A stretch of DNA of 64,000 nucleotides, taken from contig JAKSGN010000005.1 in the NCBI GenBank assembly GCA_024180945.1, forward strand, positions 1,922,001-1,986,000, in the 5' to 3' direction. How positions within the stretch are numbered: the first letter of the stretch is position 1; each line of letters starts with the position of its first letter. Under the pieces are notes generated by a model. The model ran no database searches, was not told the DNA's origin, and saw nothing but the letters and a program-made list of their open reading frames with translations. Positions 7,499 to 18,287 of the stretch are shown here, in pieces. A program made the translations under genes and the position numbers. Origin of the DNA: Macrophomina tecta (lineage: Eukaryota; Ascomycota; Dothideomycetes; Botryosphaeriales; Botryosphaeriaceae).

Positions 7499-10093
7499 TC
7501 ATCCGGCATCAAAATCTCTTCCTTCGATCCCATGTGTCGGTCCCCCATCTTCAGCATTATGTCCGGATGGTGTAGCCGTTACGTTATGCTGCAAGTAGGC
7601 ATTGAACATCGGGTCGAATTGTCCATAATTGCTGGTCAAGACATCATTCAAGTTCATGTCAGGAGCAAATCCAAGGTTCTGCATGAACTGTGGCTGGCTA
7701 TCAAGCCTCTCCGGCCCTTCCAAAGTAGCAAGCTCATCGAAAAGTGCATCCAAATCATTTGACCCTGCTGAGGGGTACCGTTCAAGTGAAGGCCCATCAT
7801 AGATGGCGGAACTCGGCGTCTGATTGCTGGTACTGGGGTTCCTTCTATTCTCGGCTTGGCGTTGAGCATTTGTCTCTTTGCCCATTGGTAATGCCCCCTT
7901 AGGAGTACCTAATGGCTGAGAGAACGAGTGACGCTGTGTGGGCTGTTCTAATTGCGAGTTGGTGGAGACTTTCATCTTTTGTGCCAAATTCCCGTAAGAC
8001 TGCTGGATGTTTGGGTTGGCAGACGACTCGAGCATATTTTTGTTCATGCTAAAGGGAGGGGGGCTGAATGCTGCCGACGCGGATGTTGGATATTGAGAAA
8101 TGGGAGACGGATAGGCCGGAGCACCGGATATTATTCCACTCATGGGGGTCCCGGAAGAAGGGTGAGCATTCGCAAACGTGTCAGTAGCGCCAGATGTGGA
8201 GGCACGGCCGGAAATCGAGGCTTCTCTGGTTGTTTCTCGTTTTCTCCAAAGCTCGCGATAGTTTGTTAGGAGTGTAGTCCATCTGGACCTTGTATCCGGA
8301 GGCAGTGTCTCAAACGCACCACTTCGACCTGCCAGAGCAATTAGGGGACTGAAAATCGGAAGTAGAGCCGGAGTGCCGAATGCATCCGCAAATCTGAGAA
8401 ATGACTCAGCCACCATTTCTGGAGGGACAACACTCGGGATGGCGAAGGCCATGGTGGTCCACAGATATATGAGGCGCAAGCTGAACAGAGTAGGTGTGGG
8501 CGCTGGCGGGGGCTGGTTTGACTGTACCGACTTGAGCGTAGGCGGAAGGTTGGAGATCCACTGTTGTAGGTGCATGGAAGCAGCGAGAGGGTCGGAAGCA
8601 CCAACCGTCACATCATTCACTATGCCAAGTAACCTGATGATATGATTGAAGGTGCTGATCGTGTGTACTGGACTCCTGTTGTACTGAGCCGGGTTGGAAG
8701 TACTGGGCTTAAAGTCTGGACAGCCAACCCAAGGGTGCCACTCTTCAAGGCCATCCTCAGCTATAAGGCCGACACGATTGACGTGATCTCTCCTTATGAT
8801 AGGTTCTCTGCCCAGGTGGGCGGATACGATGGTATCAAGTGCAAAGCACGCTAGAAAAACATGCTTGCCTCTTGGGTTCTGATCATCGCTGCCAGGGAAT
8901 TGGCCTTGCGGTTGGAAGTTGTTGTGCAGGCCGAGTACGAAAGCCAGACGCGCGGCATAGCCAATCAAGATCCATGCAGCGCGCGACATGTTGGCTCCGA
9001 TATTGATCAGAGCGAGCAGCAAAAGAGCGCGCACGTGGCCAATCTCATGAGAACCTTGCTCACTGGGTATAAGGCTTCGAGCAATATTGTAGATGTCTCC
9101 AGGTAGGAGCTTAGCGCCTTCATCGCCTTGTTGAGCGGATGCTGGATTGGCGGCATGCTCTTGAACAGACGCGACAGCCAAAATACTCCAAAGCTCAGCG
9201 TGCTCGCCGGATCCAGGGGTAGTGGCATAGATATCAAGCCCCTCGTCGGGATACGAATAGGAGACCTTCAAGACATCATGCTTCTCGGCTATTGGAAACC
9301 AGCAGTGTGTGTAGGCGAAATAAACATCGAAAAGACGCCACAGGTTCGAAGGGATTCGCAATTTTTGACGGGTAGGGGCAGCTGGTCTGTTCATCGGATG
9401 CAGCGGCGGGTTTGCCGAAAGAGCGCCGGGGCTCTGTCCGGGCTCAGGTCGTCGCTGGACCGATGTTTCCGAGCCAGCAGCCACAGAAGGGGGGCGATGC
9501 ATCTGCGGGTTTCCATTCATCGAGGACGAGGATGCAAGAGGCGTGGCGGCTATGACGGAAGCACCATCCTGGTCGTCAAGCAGGTCATCGTCGGGTGATG
9601 TTGGGGAGGTGGGCTTTTCGGTGAGGGAGACGGGATCAGCGCCGGAAAGGACTCGGTCAATGTCCTTGCAAAAAGTGCTCTTCCTCCACCTCCGATGCAG
9701 CTTGTACGAGCCCTCTTGGTCCTTGCCGGATAGCAGCGAACGGCCCTCAGGCTGGGCCAGCATGGCTACCAGCGCATCCTCGCTACCGGGCACATTGCCA
9801 AAAGTCCATGCCAGGGCCAGTTCGAGAGTGCGAATGTAGCCGGGCTGGATTCCTCGCTTCTTGGGGTTGGCAGTATAGGAGCAGTCGCGGTTGGAGGAGG
9901 CGCAGGTGAAGCAGATGGGCTGGATGCCGTCGCACTTCTCGCGAGCGGTTCTGCACTGGTCGCAGGCGCGCGAGACGCGTTGGCGCTTTGCGGGGGCGGG
10001 ATTGCCTGGGAGGGCATGGGAGTCGGAGGAACTGGCGGCATTGGTGTTGGGGAGTTTTCGCTTCGCCTTGTCGCCTCCTTCGTTGCCGGCCAT
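7499..10093 (-). CDS. qutA: Quinate pathway transcriptional activator, Zn2Cys6
   Basis: 864 residues, one exon, similar in length to QutA/Qa-1F. The DNA-binding Zn2Cys6 cluster is complete with spacing C-2-C-6-C-6-C-2-C-6-C at Cys44, 47, 54, 61, 64 and 71. It is followed by the linker KKRGIQPGYIRTLELALAW, which is characteristic of this activator. The middle (about 250-600) is the fungal transcription-factor regulatory domain (NLWRLFDVYFAYTHCWFPI, then LLALINIGANMSRAAWILIG). The C-terminal third is Ser/Pro/Gln-rich, as expected for an activation region. It is known to induce the quinate genes when not held by the repressor. It is divergent from the repressor gene across 595 bp. Confidence 0.93.
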   Translation of the reverse strand: MAGNEGGDKAKRKLPNTNAASSSDSHALPGNPAPAKRQRVSRACDQCRTAREKCDGIQPICFTCASSNRDCSYTANPKKRGIQPGYIRTLELALAWTFGNVPGSEDALVAMLAQPEGRSLLSGKDQEGSYKLHRRWRKSTFCKDIDRVLSGADPVSLTEKPTSPTSPDDDLLDDQDGASVIAATPLASSSSMNGNPQMHRPPSVAAGSETSVQRRPEPGQSPGALSANPPLHPMNRPAAPTRQKLRIPSNLWRLFDVYFAYTHCWFPIAEKHDVLKVSYSYPDEGLDIYATTPGSGEHAELWSILAVASVQEHAANPASAQQGDEGAKLLPGDIYNIARSLIPSEQGSHEIGHVRALLLLALINIGANMSRAAWILIGYAARLAFVLGLHNNFQPQGQFPGSDDQNPRGKHVFLACFALDTIVSAHLGREPIIRRDHVNRVGLIAEDGLEEWHPWVGCPDFKPSTSNPAQYNRSPVHTISTFNHIIRLLGIVNDVTVGASDPLAASMHLQQWISNLPPTLKSVQSNQPPPAPTPTLFSLRLIYLWTTMAFAIPSVVPPEMVAESFLRFADAFGTPALLPIFSPLIALAGRSGAFETLPPDTRSRWTTLLTNYRELWRKRETTREASISGRASTSGATDTFANAHPSSGTPMSGIISGAPAYPSPISQYPTSASAAFSPPPFSMNKNMLESSANPNIQQSYGNLAQKMKVSTNSQLEQPTQRHSFSQPLGTPKGALPMGKETNAQRQAENRRNPSTSNQTPSSAIYDGPSLERYPSAGSNDLDALFDELATLEGPERLDSQPQFMQNLGFAPDMNLNDVLTSNYGQFDPMFNAYLQHNVTATPSGHNAEDGGPTHGIEGRDFDAG

Positions 10094-10688
10094 TGCGGAG
10101 TGGACTGCCCATCCAGAAGCGCAGTGCAGGCGTCGCGGCGGGCGCTATCCGAGGTTGTGCTGCGAGCGGCGGGGACGCTGGGGGCGCGGCATGCTGGACT
10201 CGCAGGTCAGCAAATATGGGTTGTGGGCGATTGGGAAGGGGCGACGCACCAGGACCTAGGGCGGAGATCGCATAGCAGGCAGACGGTTGGCAGAGATGGT
10301 TGATGGTTGTGGTCTGGGCTCGCCGCGCGCTCTCCACACGGGTGCAGCTGGAGAGCTGGGGATGGTTGCGCCGGGCATTGCGCCGCTAATCCCTGCCCCG
10401 GACAAGCTCTTACCCAGCCCGCCATCACCCTCCGTCTGGGGAACCCGGCAGCCCATGCCCACGCCCACGCCCGCCGCCTCTCCACCGCCTACACTGCGAC
10501 TCTGTAACCACCTCCGCCCTCCGCTGCCGAGCCCGTGCGATTCAGCGCCTGTACCTGCCTCCTCCACCACCTCCTCCGCCACTGACCCGTCCCGCGCCGT
10601 CTCCTACGCGTCCAATTCAACCATTCCAATGCCCCGATAATCCGCTCTTCCTGCCGTCCGAGACTCTCTCCCTGGGTCGAGAATATCC
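10094..10688. promoter_or_regulatory. Bidirectional qutA-qutR promoter with CreA-like sites
   Basis: 595 bp between the divergent activator and repressor genes, so both regulators probably share control elements. By eye it contains four matches to the CreA/Cre1 carbon-repressor consensus SYGGRG: CTGGGG at 10178-10183, CTGGAG at 10348-10353, CTGGGG at 10356-10361 (a close tandem pair) and CTGGGG at 10435-10440. That motif is short and occurs often by chance. I found no full Qa-1F-type palindrome. The half next to qutR is rich in CT/CCN runs, as is common upstream of fungal start codons. Confidence 0.4.
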
Positions 10689-13415
10689 GTGGCAATGATG
10701 GCCTACGCGGCCGCCGGCGTCAAACGCCCGCACTCTGCCATGGCCGCTGACGGCCCAGTCGCCGCCGCGACCAGACAGCCCTATTCTCCGCCCTTCTCCG
10801 GCCCTGCCAGGGACCACGCCTACGCCTTCGACCGCTATGAGTCGCCCAGGTCCCGCCCAGGGAGCGTCCCGCCCACGCCTGTCTCTGCCCACCCGCTGAC
10901 CTCTGCCCCGAGGTCCTTCTCGCCAGACGCCTCCATCGTGCTCATCGGCGTCCGAGGCACCGGCAAATCCACGTTGGCCGTCATCGCCTCGGCTGACTTT
11001 CAAAGACGAGTTGTGGACGTAGAACACATATTTGAGGAAGTCACTGGCCAGTGCAGTTCCAGCTACAGGAAATCCCATGGCCCCACTGCCCACAACCAGC
11101 GTCATTTGGAGGTCCTCCAATCGGTGCTGACAAATTACGACAAAGATTGCATCCTGGTCTGCGGCACTAGCTCTATTGAACGCGGGGCCCAGCTTCTGCT
11201 TCAGGAATACAGTAGGACCCATCCGGTCATTCATATTGTGCGGGATCCGAAGAGCATCAGGGACTATCTCAAGGTCTGGGATGAGCAAAAGGTCGAGAAT
11301 TTGCTTCGCGCGTCGAGCTCAATCCTGAGGGCTTGTTCAAACTACGAATTCTTCAATTACACCGAGAAGCAGCAAGCTCCCCACCCGGCCACCATCGAAA
11401 ACACCCTCGATGAAATCGCTCCTCGTGCTTCTCCCACCGGCGGCCGATCTTCGCAGGAACCAGCTTCCGGTCAAAGATCTCCCGGCTCATTCCTTACCCT
11501 CAAAAGGACTCAAAGGCACTTTTTGAAGTTTGTCACCCTCATCACAGCTCGGCGAACACTGCTGTCTCTGGAATCTGCATATCCCTTGTCCCATGTTTCA
11601 ACTGAAGCTCGCTCCTACACCTACGCGGTGTCCGTGCCGTTGCCAGCCATCCTCTCTGGATCTCTCGATATGGAAGAATTGGAAGTCGGTGTTGACGCGT
11701 TTGAGATCAAGGTCGATGACCGTGATGGTCTCGCGCCTCCTACCGCACCAGCCCGGTTGGACCAGATAAGTCAGGCTTTTTCAACTGTTAGACGGGCTAC
11801 AGTCGTGCCCATTGTCTATCATGTAGCTCGAACCAGCCACGGAAGCAGCGATCCACTATCAGATGGTGACTACTTCCATCTGGTCCGCCATGGCTTGCGC
11901 TTTACTCCGGAATTCACCACTGTCAATTTGGAGGCAGATGAACAAGCCATCGCTCAGGTCATTCTGGCTAAAGGTGCCACCAAAATCATCGGCGATTATC
12001 ACACAGACTCCTCGACGGACTGGCATGATAATAGATGGCCTCGAATGTATGAAAGGGGGCGGAGATTAGGATGTGACCTGATACGATTCACTCGGGCTGC
12101 TGGATCCTTTGAAGATGCTTTTGCTGTTCACCAAATGAGGAGCAGGGTGGCGTCTTTGGACGGTCCACACATCCCCCTACTTGCATTCGATCTCGGGCAC
12201 CGCGGCCGGACATCCGCATGCTTCAACAGGACACTCACTTCTGTGACGCATCCTGCGCTCCAAGATTTTCTCAAACAAAACGCTCTCGATTCGCCATTCG
12301 ACCCAAACAACAGTGCAGTGGACGCCACCCGAGCACTCTATGCGTCTTTCGTTTACGACCCGCTGCGCATCTATGTTATAGGTGCAAAAGTCAATTACAG
12401 TTTGTCGCCGGCAATGCACAGTGCCGGATACAGAGCACTCGGCTTGCCGCATACCTACAGCATCCACCAAACACCATCACTGAATAATGTTCACTCCATC
12501 CTTTCAGATCCCAATTTTGGCGGATCTTCTGTCGGCCAACCGTACAAAATTGAGATCATCGCACTCACTCACTCTCTCAGTCGCCATGCGCGTGCCATAG
12601 GAGCTGTCAACACGTTGATTCCCGTTCGGAATCTGGAACCTGACGGAAGCATACCCGAGGACATTGACCTTGTCCGAGAAAGGAGCCAAGTGGGTCCTGT
12701 GAAGGCACTCTATGGCGAGAACACAGATTGGATTGGAGTCCGAGCATGCATCAAGCGCGGATTGTCTCCGGCGAACGCAGTGGGACCTCGTACCACGGCT
12801 CTCGTGGTGGGCGCGGGAGGAATGGCCCGCGCATCGGTGTATGCGCTTCTACAACTCGGAGTGCGCAACATCTTTGTTCACAATCGGACCACGGCCAACG
12901 CAGAAAAGCTGGTGGCACACTTCATACGACTGCTCTCAGGAAACGGTAGCGCTTCTCCTCCGCTGTTCTCACCACGTGATAACGCACCTGCCCCACGCTT
13001 CACCATCCTTGAATCACTCGAGGACCCTTGGCCAGAATCATTCCGGCAGCCTACAATCATCGTGTCGGGCATCCCCACGAACGCGGTAGGCAACAGCCCT
13101 GCTCCCAATTTCACATTGCCACCACAGTGGTTCAAGAGCCCAACTGGCGGGGTCGTTGTGGAATTGGCGTATAGAAATCTGGATTCGCCGTTGCTGCGGC
13201 AAATCAGGGCGGAGAGCCATCGAGGGTGGGTTGCAATGGACGGTCTGGACCTTTTGCCGGAGCAAGGCTTTGCCCAATTTGAGCTGTTCACGGGCAGGCG
13301 AGCGCCACGGCGCATAATGAGGATAGAAGTTCTGAAGGCTTACAGGGACGAGAATGGCAAGACGGATCCGACAGTGAAGGCAAGGCTAGAAGCAGTCAAT
13401 GATTGGGTGCCGTGA
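10689..13415 (+). CDS. qutR: Quinate pathway repressor, AROM-derived multidomain protein
   Basis: 908 residues, one exon, matching the length of QutR/Qa-1S. The family arose from the last three domains of the pentafunctional AROM protein and binds the activator to keep the pathway off without inducer. After a disordered, Pro/Ser-rich N-terminus comes a shikimate-kinase-like domain with Walker A GVRGTGKST (87-95). A type I dehydroquinase-like domain follows (about 270-550), then a shikimate-dehydrogenase-like domain from about 558 (YVIGAKVNYSLSPAMHSAG, GENTDWIGV, VVGAGGMARASVYAL). These enzyme-like signatures are well kept, but the family is regulatory rather than catalytic. Its neighbour is the divergent activator. 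Confidence 0.94.
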   Translation: MAMMAYAAAGVKRPHSAMAADGPVAAATRQPYSPPFSGPARDHAYAFDRYESPRSRPGSVPPTPVSAHPLTSAPRSFSPDASIVLIGVRGTGKSTLAVIASADFQRRVVDVEHIFEEVTGQCSSSYRKSHGPTAHNQRHLEVLQSVLTNYDKDCILVCGTSSIERGAQLLLQEYSRTHPVIHIVRDPKSIRDYLKVWDEQKVENLLRASSSILRACSNYEFFNYTEKQQAPHPATIENTLDEIAPRASPTGGRSSQEPASGQRSPGSFLTLKRTQRHFLKFVTLITARRTLLSLESAYPLSHVSTEARSYTYAVSVPLPAILSGSLDMEELEVGVDAFEIKVDDRDGLAPPTAPARLDQISQAFSTVRRATVVPIVYHVARTSHGSSDPLSDGDYFHLVRHGLRFTPEFTTVNLEADEQAIAQVILAKGATKIIGDYHTDSSTDWHDNRWPRMYERGRRLGCDLIRFTRAAGSFEDAFAVHQMRSRVASLDGPHIPLLAFDLGHRGRTSACFNRTLTSVTHPALQDFLKQNALDSPFDPNNSAVDATRALYASFVYDPLRIYVIGAKVNYSLSPAMHSAGYRALGLPHTYSIHQTPSLNNVHSILSDPNFGGSSVGQPYKIEIIALTHSLSRHARAIGAVNTLIPVRNLEPDGSIPEDIDLVRERSQVGPVKALYGENTDWIGVRACIKRGLSPANAVGPRTTALVVGAGGMARASVYALLQLGVRNIFVHNRTTANAEKLVAHFIRLLSGNGSASPPLFSPRDNAPAPRFTILESLEDPWPESFRQPTIIVSGIPTNAVGNSPAPNFTLPPQWFKSPTGGVVVELAYRNLDSPLLRQIRAESHRGWVAMDGLDLLPEQGFAQFELFTGRRAPRRIMRIEVLKAYRDENGKTDPTVKARLEAVNDWVP

Positions 13416-13876
13416 TGGGTGTTTGGTGGGTTTGGGGGGTGTCAAGCGTACCTAGGGAGGCGAATGGCGGATACTTTATGCGGATCAGTTTCATGAAAAT
13501 ACTTGCAATATACCTCAAGACAATCAACATGCTTCAAAGACGACGACAGCTTCCTTTCTGGGCATTTTGGGGTTTTTTTGACGGCGGAACGACGGGCCTG
13601 CTTTTCGCGAGCGGCAACGAATATTACGCGGGGATCGGGTCCAGCGGCGGATTACCCACTTCGGCTTGGTGCTCGAGCCACACGTGGCTGTTGCGCCACG
13701 CCCAGCCCGGAACGTTGCGCACCTCGTCGCAATCTCACTCCTCCTTCGTCATCCATCCACCTTCGCGCAAATGCGGCCTACCACGACAGCCACATACGCC
13801 TGTCTAGTAGTTGAGAGTGGAAAGAGCTAGGAATCACAGTCGTCATCGGGGGGCAACAACGGCCTCTAACGCAAGC
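13416..13876. promoter_or_regulatory. Upstream region of the third cluster regulator
   Basis: 460 bp between qutR and the next gene on the same strand. It holds the qutR 3' end and presumably the promoter of the downstream regulator. Nothing else is recognised. Confidence 0.4.
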
Positions 13877-16017
13877 ATGTCAACAATGATTACATTTGCC
13901 GCTAACAACGAGTTCTTTCGCAAGCGCAAACGCGTGCACAAGGCCTGCGATTCTTGCAAGAAGCGTCGGGTAAGACTGCACTTCCACTTCGCATCCCAGC
14001 CTCATCTGCTCATTCCATCCAGAAGCGCTGCGTCCACACCTTTGACGGCGAAGACGGCTCTCTTCTCCCTACTTCTCCTTCAGGGACCGAGTCGCACCCA
14101 CCATTCTTGTCCACAGCATCCCACTCCATCGTAGCTCCAACTTCAGCCGCTGGTTCCTACGATGCGAACGCCTCCAGCTTTAGCGAGTCTGATCAGACTG
14201 CAGCTCGTGGAAACGCACCGGAGGATCCTCGTCTAGTCCCAGGCTCTCGGTTCATTGGCTACCTCAGCCCGGAGGCTGTGATGAGAGGGCAGATCCGAGA
14301 GCAGGGAAGCAAGTGTGGTGGTTGGGTTCCGGCGACTCCAGACGATGATCCTGTTCCACCATCAGCACGTGACCAACCCGACGGTAGCACAGCAAGCGGC
14401 ACTGTCGCCTCCGAAGATGGAGTATCCCGCACCGACAAGGCTCTGCAGGCCTACCTGGATGCCATAGGCATCAACAATGTTCCCCTCCAACGTGACGTAG
14501 ATGTGCTTCTTGGTATCTACTTCGAATATGTCCACCCACTTCTCCCTCTCGTCGACCAGCGGCATTTCTATGTGCGCAGGTCAGCTGGCGAGCCATTAAC
14601 TATGTTGCAACAAGCTATGTGTCTCGTAGCCTCGCGCCACGAAAGCGTCCGTAATCATCTCTATCTCTCCAGCGACCCAAACCTTCTTCTGGAGCCTCGA
14701 GTCTACGCTAGGAAGCTGTATGCTGCGCTCGTTGCCGGAGTCCACGCGAACCTGGAGAAAGACCGCATAGTCCTCATACAAATCCTGGCTCTCATGTCAC
14801 TGTACAGCGAGGGCGTCGACGGAGCTGATCAGTCCTCAATGCATCTGGTCCAGGCCATTCATCATGCACACACCATCGGCTTGCAATTCGGACGACAGCG
14901 GAACATTTCCAAGGGAGAATCCACAGAGAAGATTTTCTGGTGCTTGTGGAGTCTTGACAAGCTCAACGCCAGCGTCAATGGCAGGCCGCAGTACATGCAT
15001 GAACGAGACAATCAGCTGGAGACCTGGACAGCACGGCCCGAGCAACGACGCACGCCATTCGGTATATGGCTACAGTTGGCTGGTATTCTCGACCGGGTCA
15101 TCGAGTTGTACCGCCCAGGATGTGATCCTCGCGTGACTGGCCTGGAAAATGACTTTCCTGGATTTGAGGATATCATCGGGGATGGAGGAGACAGGTTACG
15201 CGGGCCTATAGTCGGTGAGTACCCGATAACGCCATCTATATGCAATGCTAATTGCCATTCAGCCGCATTGGAGCTCTTCTATCACGCAGTCGCCATGGTG
15301 TCACACAAGTCGCGCTCCATCACAGACCCGGTTCGCTCCACGCCTTCATTCGTCCGTCAAAGCCTCTCTGCCGTCCGCGTGATATCGATCCTTAGTCATG
15401 AATTTCCTGATGATCTCCCTCCCCTCCCGATCGTGCCCTATGCATTATCCCTGGCGATGTCCGTTGCTTATAGGCAGTTCCGTCGGAGCAAGCTACAAGG
15501 ACACAAGAACCGGGCAAAAGAAGATCTCAAGACATGCTGTCACCTACTCAACAGGCTTCGTGCCACATGGTGGTGCGCGGGTTGCATGGCTGATCTGGGC
15601 ACCGCAGCTTTGCACAAGGCGGAGAAGGCCGAGCAACGCCCAATCACACCAGCGAGTGGAACAAGAGCAAGCGACGCTTTCCGTGCCGAATCTGCAACTC
15701 CTGGTTCGCATGATACGAGCAGAGATGCATCGGACCCGCTTGAAAGAGATACGCATCCCAACACAACTGTCCGTAGCTTGCTCAATGTACCGACCGTACC
15801 GCATATGATGCCAGGTCAGCCGCAGCACACGGTTAGCAACGAGAGAGTTGCACAGACAACTCCAAATAGCGCGGACTTTAACAACGAATCACCCGACTGG
15901 TTGAACTTTGACAATGCTTTCGAAAACATGGACACACTGCTTGGCAGCAGCGGTGCGGATCTGTCGAGTGAGTTGCTCAGGGGCTTCAACTGGGACTTGA
16001 GTGGATTTCCCGGTTGA
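13877..16017 (+). CDS. Fungal transcription factor with incomplete zinc cluster
   Basis: Three exons, 13877-13969, 14023-15214 and 15263-16017, giving 679 residues. The second intron (48 bp, GTGAGT...CAG) is in frame without a stop, so it can be missed. The N-terminus has RKRKRVHKACDSCKKRRKRC, the first half of a Zn2Cys6 cluster (Cys24, 27, 34), but the other three cysteines do not follow. The next stretch is VHTFDGEDGSLLPTSPS. Residues of about 160-400 are a fungal-specific transcription-factor domain (LLGIYFEYVHPLLPLVDQRHF, CLVASRHE, ALMSLYSEGVDGADQSSMHL), closest in style to the CTF1/FarA group. It lies between the repressor and the permease, so a role in the cluster is likely. Aspergillus qutH, described as a zinc-motif gene of that cluster, is a possible counterpart, but I cannot confirm it. 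Confidence 0.78.
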
Positions 16018-16556
16018 GGGAGTGATTATGATTGCTGTGCTTCTACAACTGCAGCATAATCGGTGCAAGAGACACAGAGTATCAAAGCAAGACTTACAAT
16101 GGTATATGTAAGTTTCCATGTTGATTTATTCGGAATTGCAGCTAACTTTGAAGCCTTAGTATCACAACGGTCTATCGCAATCATCAAACGGCACAACGGT
16201 ATTCCATTGCTCAGGGAACAATCGGAGCGTCAGACCTCGCACATGCACAGATCAATTCGCAGCACGAATCCGCAGCGCGGATCCGCAGCACAGGTACGAA
16301 TACGCACGATGATATTTGCAGAGCAAGAACGTGCTGGCTGAGGGCTCTGGCTACAAATGGGAGATATATGACTGCGTCATTATTCCACGAATTGAAGTGC
16401 TCCCAGATGCTACAGTTGCTTCAATCCTCGATACCTTCACAGCATTCTCACGTCGATGAAATGTGTATTTCGGATTATTGACATTACGAGGTTCATCTAT
16501 CATGCATCATATCTAATCTAGCGTCTAATCTTTAGCTGCACCCAAACCGGGCCATC
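16018..16556. other. Convergent intergenic region, regulator / permease
   Basis: 540 bp between two 3' ends, with only short non-conserved frames. No gene or repeat was recognised. Confidence 0.45.
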
Positions 16557-18287
16557 TCAAACTGTCTCGACGAACTCCTTTCCCTGTTTATCCTCTGCCC
16601 TTTCAAGAGCCACGGCCGTGATGCCCGCCGCGTGCGCATTTTCATACACTTTACGAGCATTTCTCGCCAAGAGCGGCGCTCCCTCGCCGAACAGAAGGTC
16701 CATATCTTCCAGCGCAATGCCCTTGGTCTCGGGAACGAAGAGATACGCGAAGATGAAGGCGAGAACGGTGCAAGATCCGAAGAAGAGGAAGGTTCCGTAC
16801 GTGATGTTGGCAACCATGTACGGCAGGCTGTAGACGACGACAAACTGCGACAGCCACTGGGTGCACACAGACAGCATCATGCTGGCAGTGCGCACGCGGG
16901 TGGGCATAATCTCGGACGCCACCAGCCACGGCACGCCGTTCCAGCTGAAGCCGTAGAAGATGGCGTAGACGTAGATCATGGCGAGCGCGGCGTTGGCGCC
17001 CGCGTCGCGCGGTACTGACGACGACGTGAAGGAGCCCGACAGCTTCGAGTAGCCCGCCAGGTAGAACATGGCCACGCCCGCGCCCGAGGCGCCGATCAAC
17101 AGCGCTGGCCGCCGTCCGAACCGGTCGACGAAGAAGAGCATGAAGACCAGCGTCGTCACCATCTTGACAATGCCGTAGACGCCGGTAGCTAGGAGGTTGA
17201 CTGAAGTGCCGCTGTAGCCGAGAGACTCGAGGATGGTGGGCGAGTAGTAGTTGATTGCGTTGATCCTGGAGGAGGGGGGGCTGGTCAGTGGTGGGTGTGG
17301 GCGTGGTAGGTCGATTGTTTGCACTTACCCAGTGAGGTTCTGGAACAGCATCATCATCATTGCGAGGCCAGCACGATTGCGGACGCCGCGCTGGGCCAGT
17401 TCTCGGAAGATCTGTACATTGGTCCTCTTGCCACCCGAGGATTCGATCTCGTGGTTGACCGCTGTCTGGAAATCGGTAAGCTCGTTCAGGACGTATTCGT
17501 GGTCTTGCGGCAGGTTGCGGATCCAGCTCAGTGCCGTCAGTGCCTTCTCAGAGCGTCCCTTGGAGACCAGCCAACGCGGCGACTCCGGTATCAACGGCAT
17601 GGACAGCAACAACAGGCCGGCTGGCACGAACTGAATGCCGACTGGGATGCGCCACTGGGTGTCGGTGTCCGGCGACACGTTTTGTTGAACGCCATAATTG
17701 ACCCAGAAGCCGAAAACGAGGGCGATCTGGAGCATTATCTCAAACATGCCGACTAGACGGCCACGGATGGCCGCGGGAGCACATTCGGAAATGTAGATCG
17801 GAATGATCATGGAACTGGCACCCACGCCCAGGCCAGTCAGGACTCTGCCTGCATAAAGAGCGCCGAGGATTCCAAGCATTTGCAGAACGACGCCAATAGA
17901 GAAGACTAGGCCGGACACCATGATGACCATCTTGCGGCCAAACGACTCTGAGATGAAAAAGCCTCCGATGGCACCGAAGAAAGCACCGGCCTGAAAAGTC
18001 GAGACGATGTTAGAATCGAGCGAGGTTGAGGCGGCATCATCAGTCAGGCCATAGGCAGCTTTGAAGGATGGTAGCTCCAGTGTGCCGCCGATGAAGGCAC
18101 TGTCGTAGCCATACATGGCTGAGGCCTGGAGTTGTCAGCGAAATTTGCAGGAGACACGGCTCGTTCATCCTACCCATGCTGCTGATATGGCTACGAGGTA
18201 TATCCGCCAACTGTAAACCTCCCTTGGCACCGGGGATCCAGCATCCTCCTTTATCGCAAGCGGGTTGTTGGCGAGGGGGTTCTTCAT
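16557..18287 (-). CDS. qutD: Quinate permease, MFS sugar-transporter family
   Basis: Three exons on the minus strand, 18287-18174, 18125-17329 and 17265-16557, giving 539 residues, the length of QutD/Qa-y. The introns are 48 bp (18126-18173) and 63 bp (17266-17328), with GT/AG ends that join the frame as ISAAW-ASAMYGYDSAFIGG and FQNLTG-INAINYYSP. The start MKNPLANNPLAIKED precedes the first membrane segment (WRIYLVAISAAWASAMYGYD). Sugar-porter signatures are present: GRVLTGLGVGASSMIIPIYI, the PESPRWLVSKGR loop and the final PETKGIALEDMD. It is expected to carry quinate across the plasma membrane by proton symport. The ORF without splicing would lose its first membrane helix. Confidence 0.92.
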
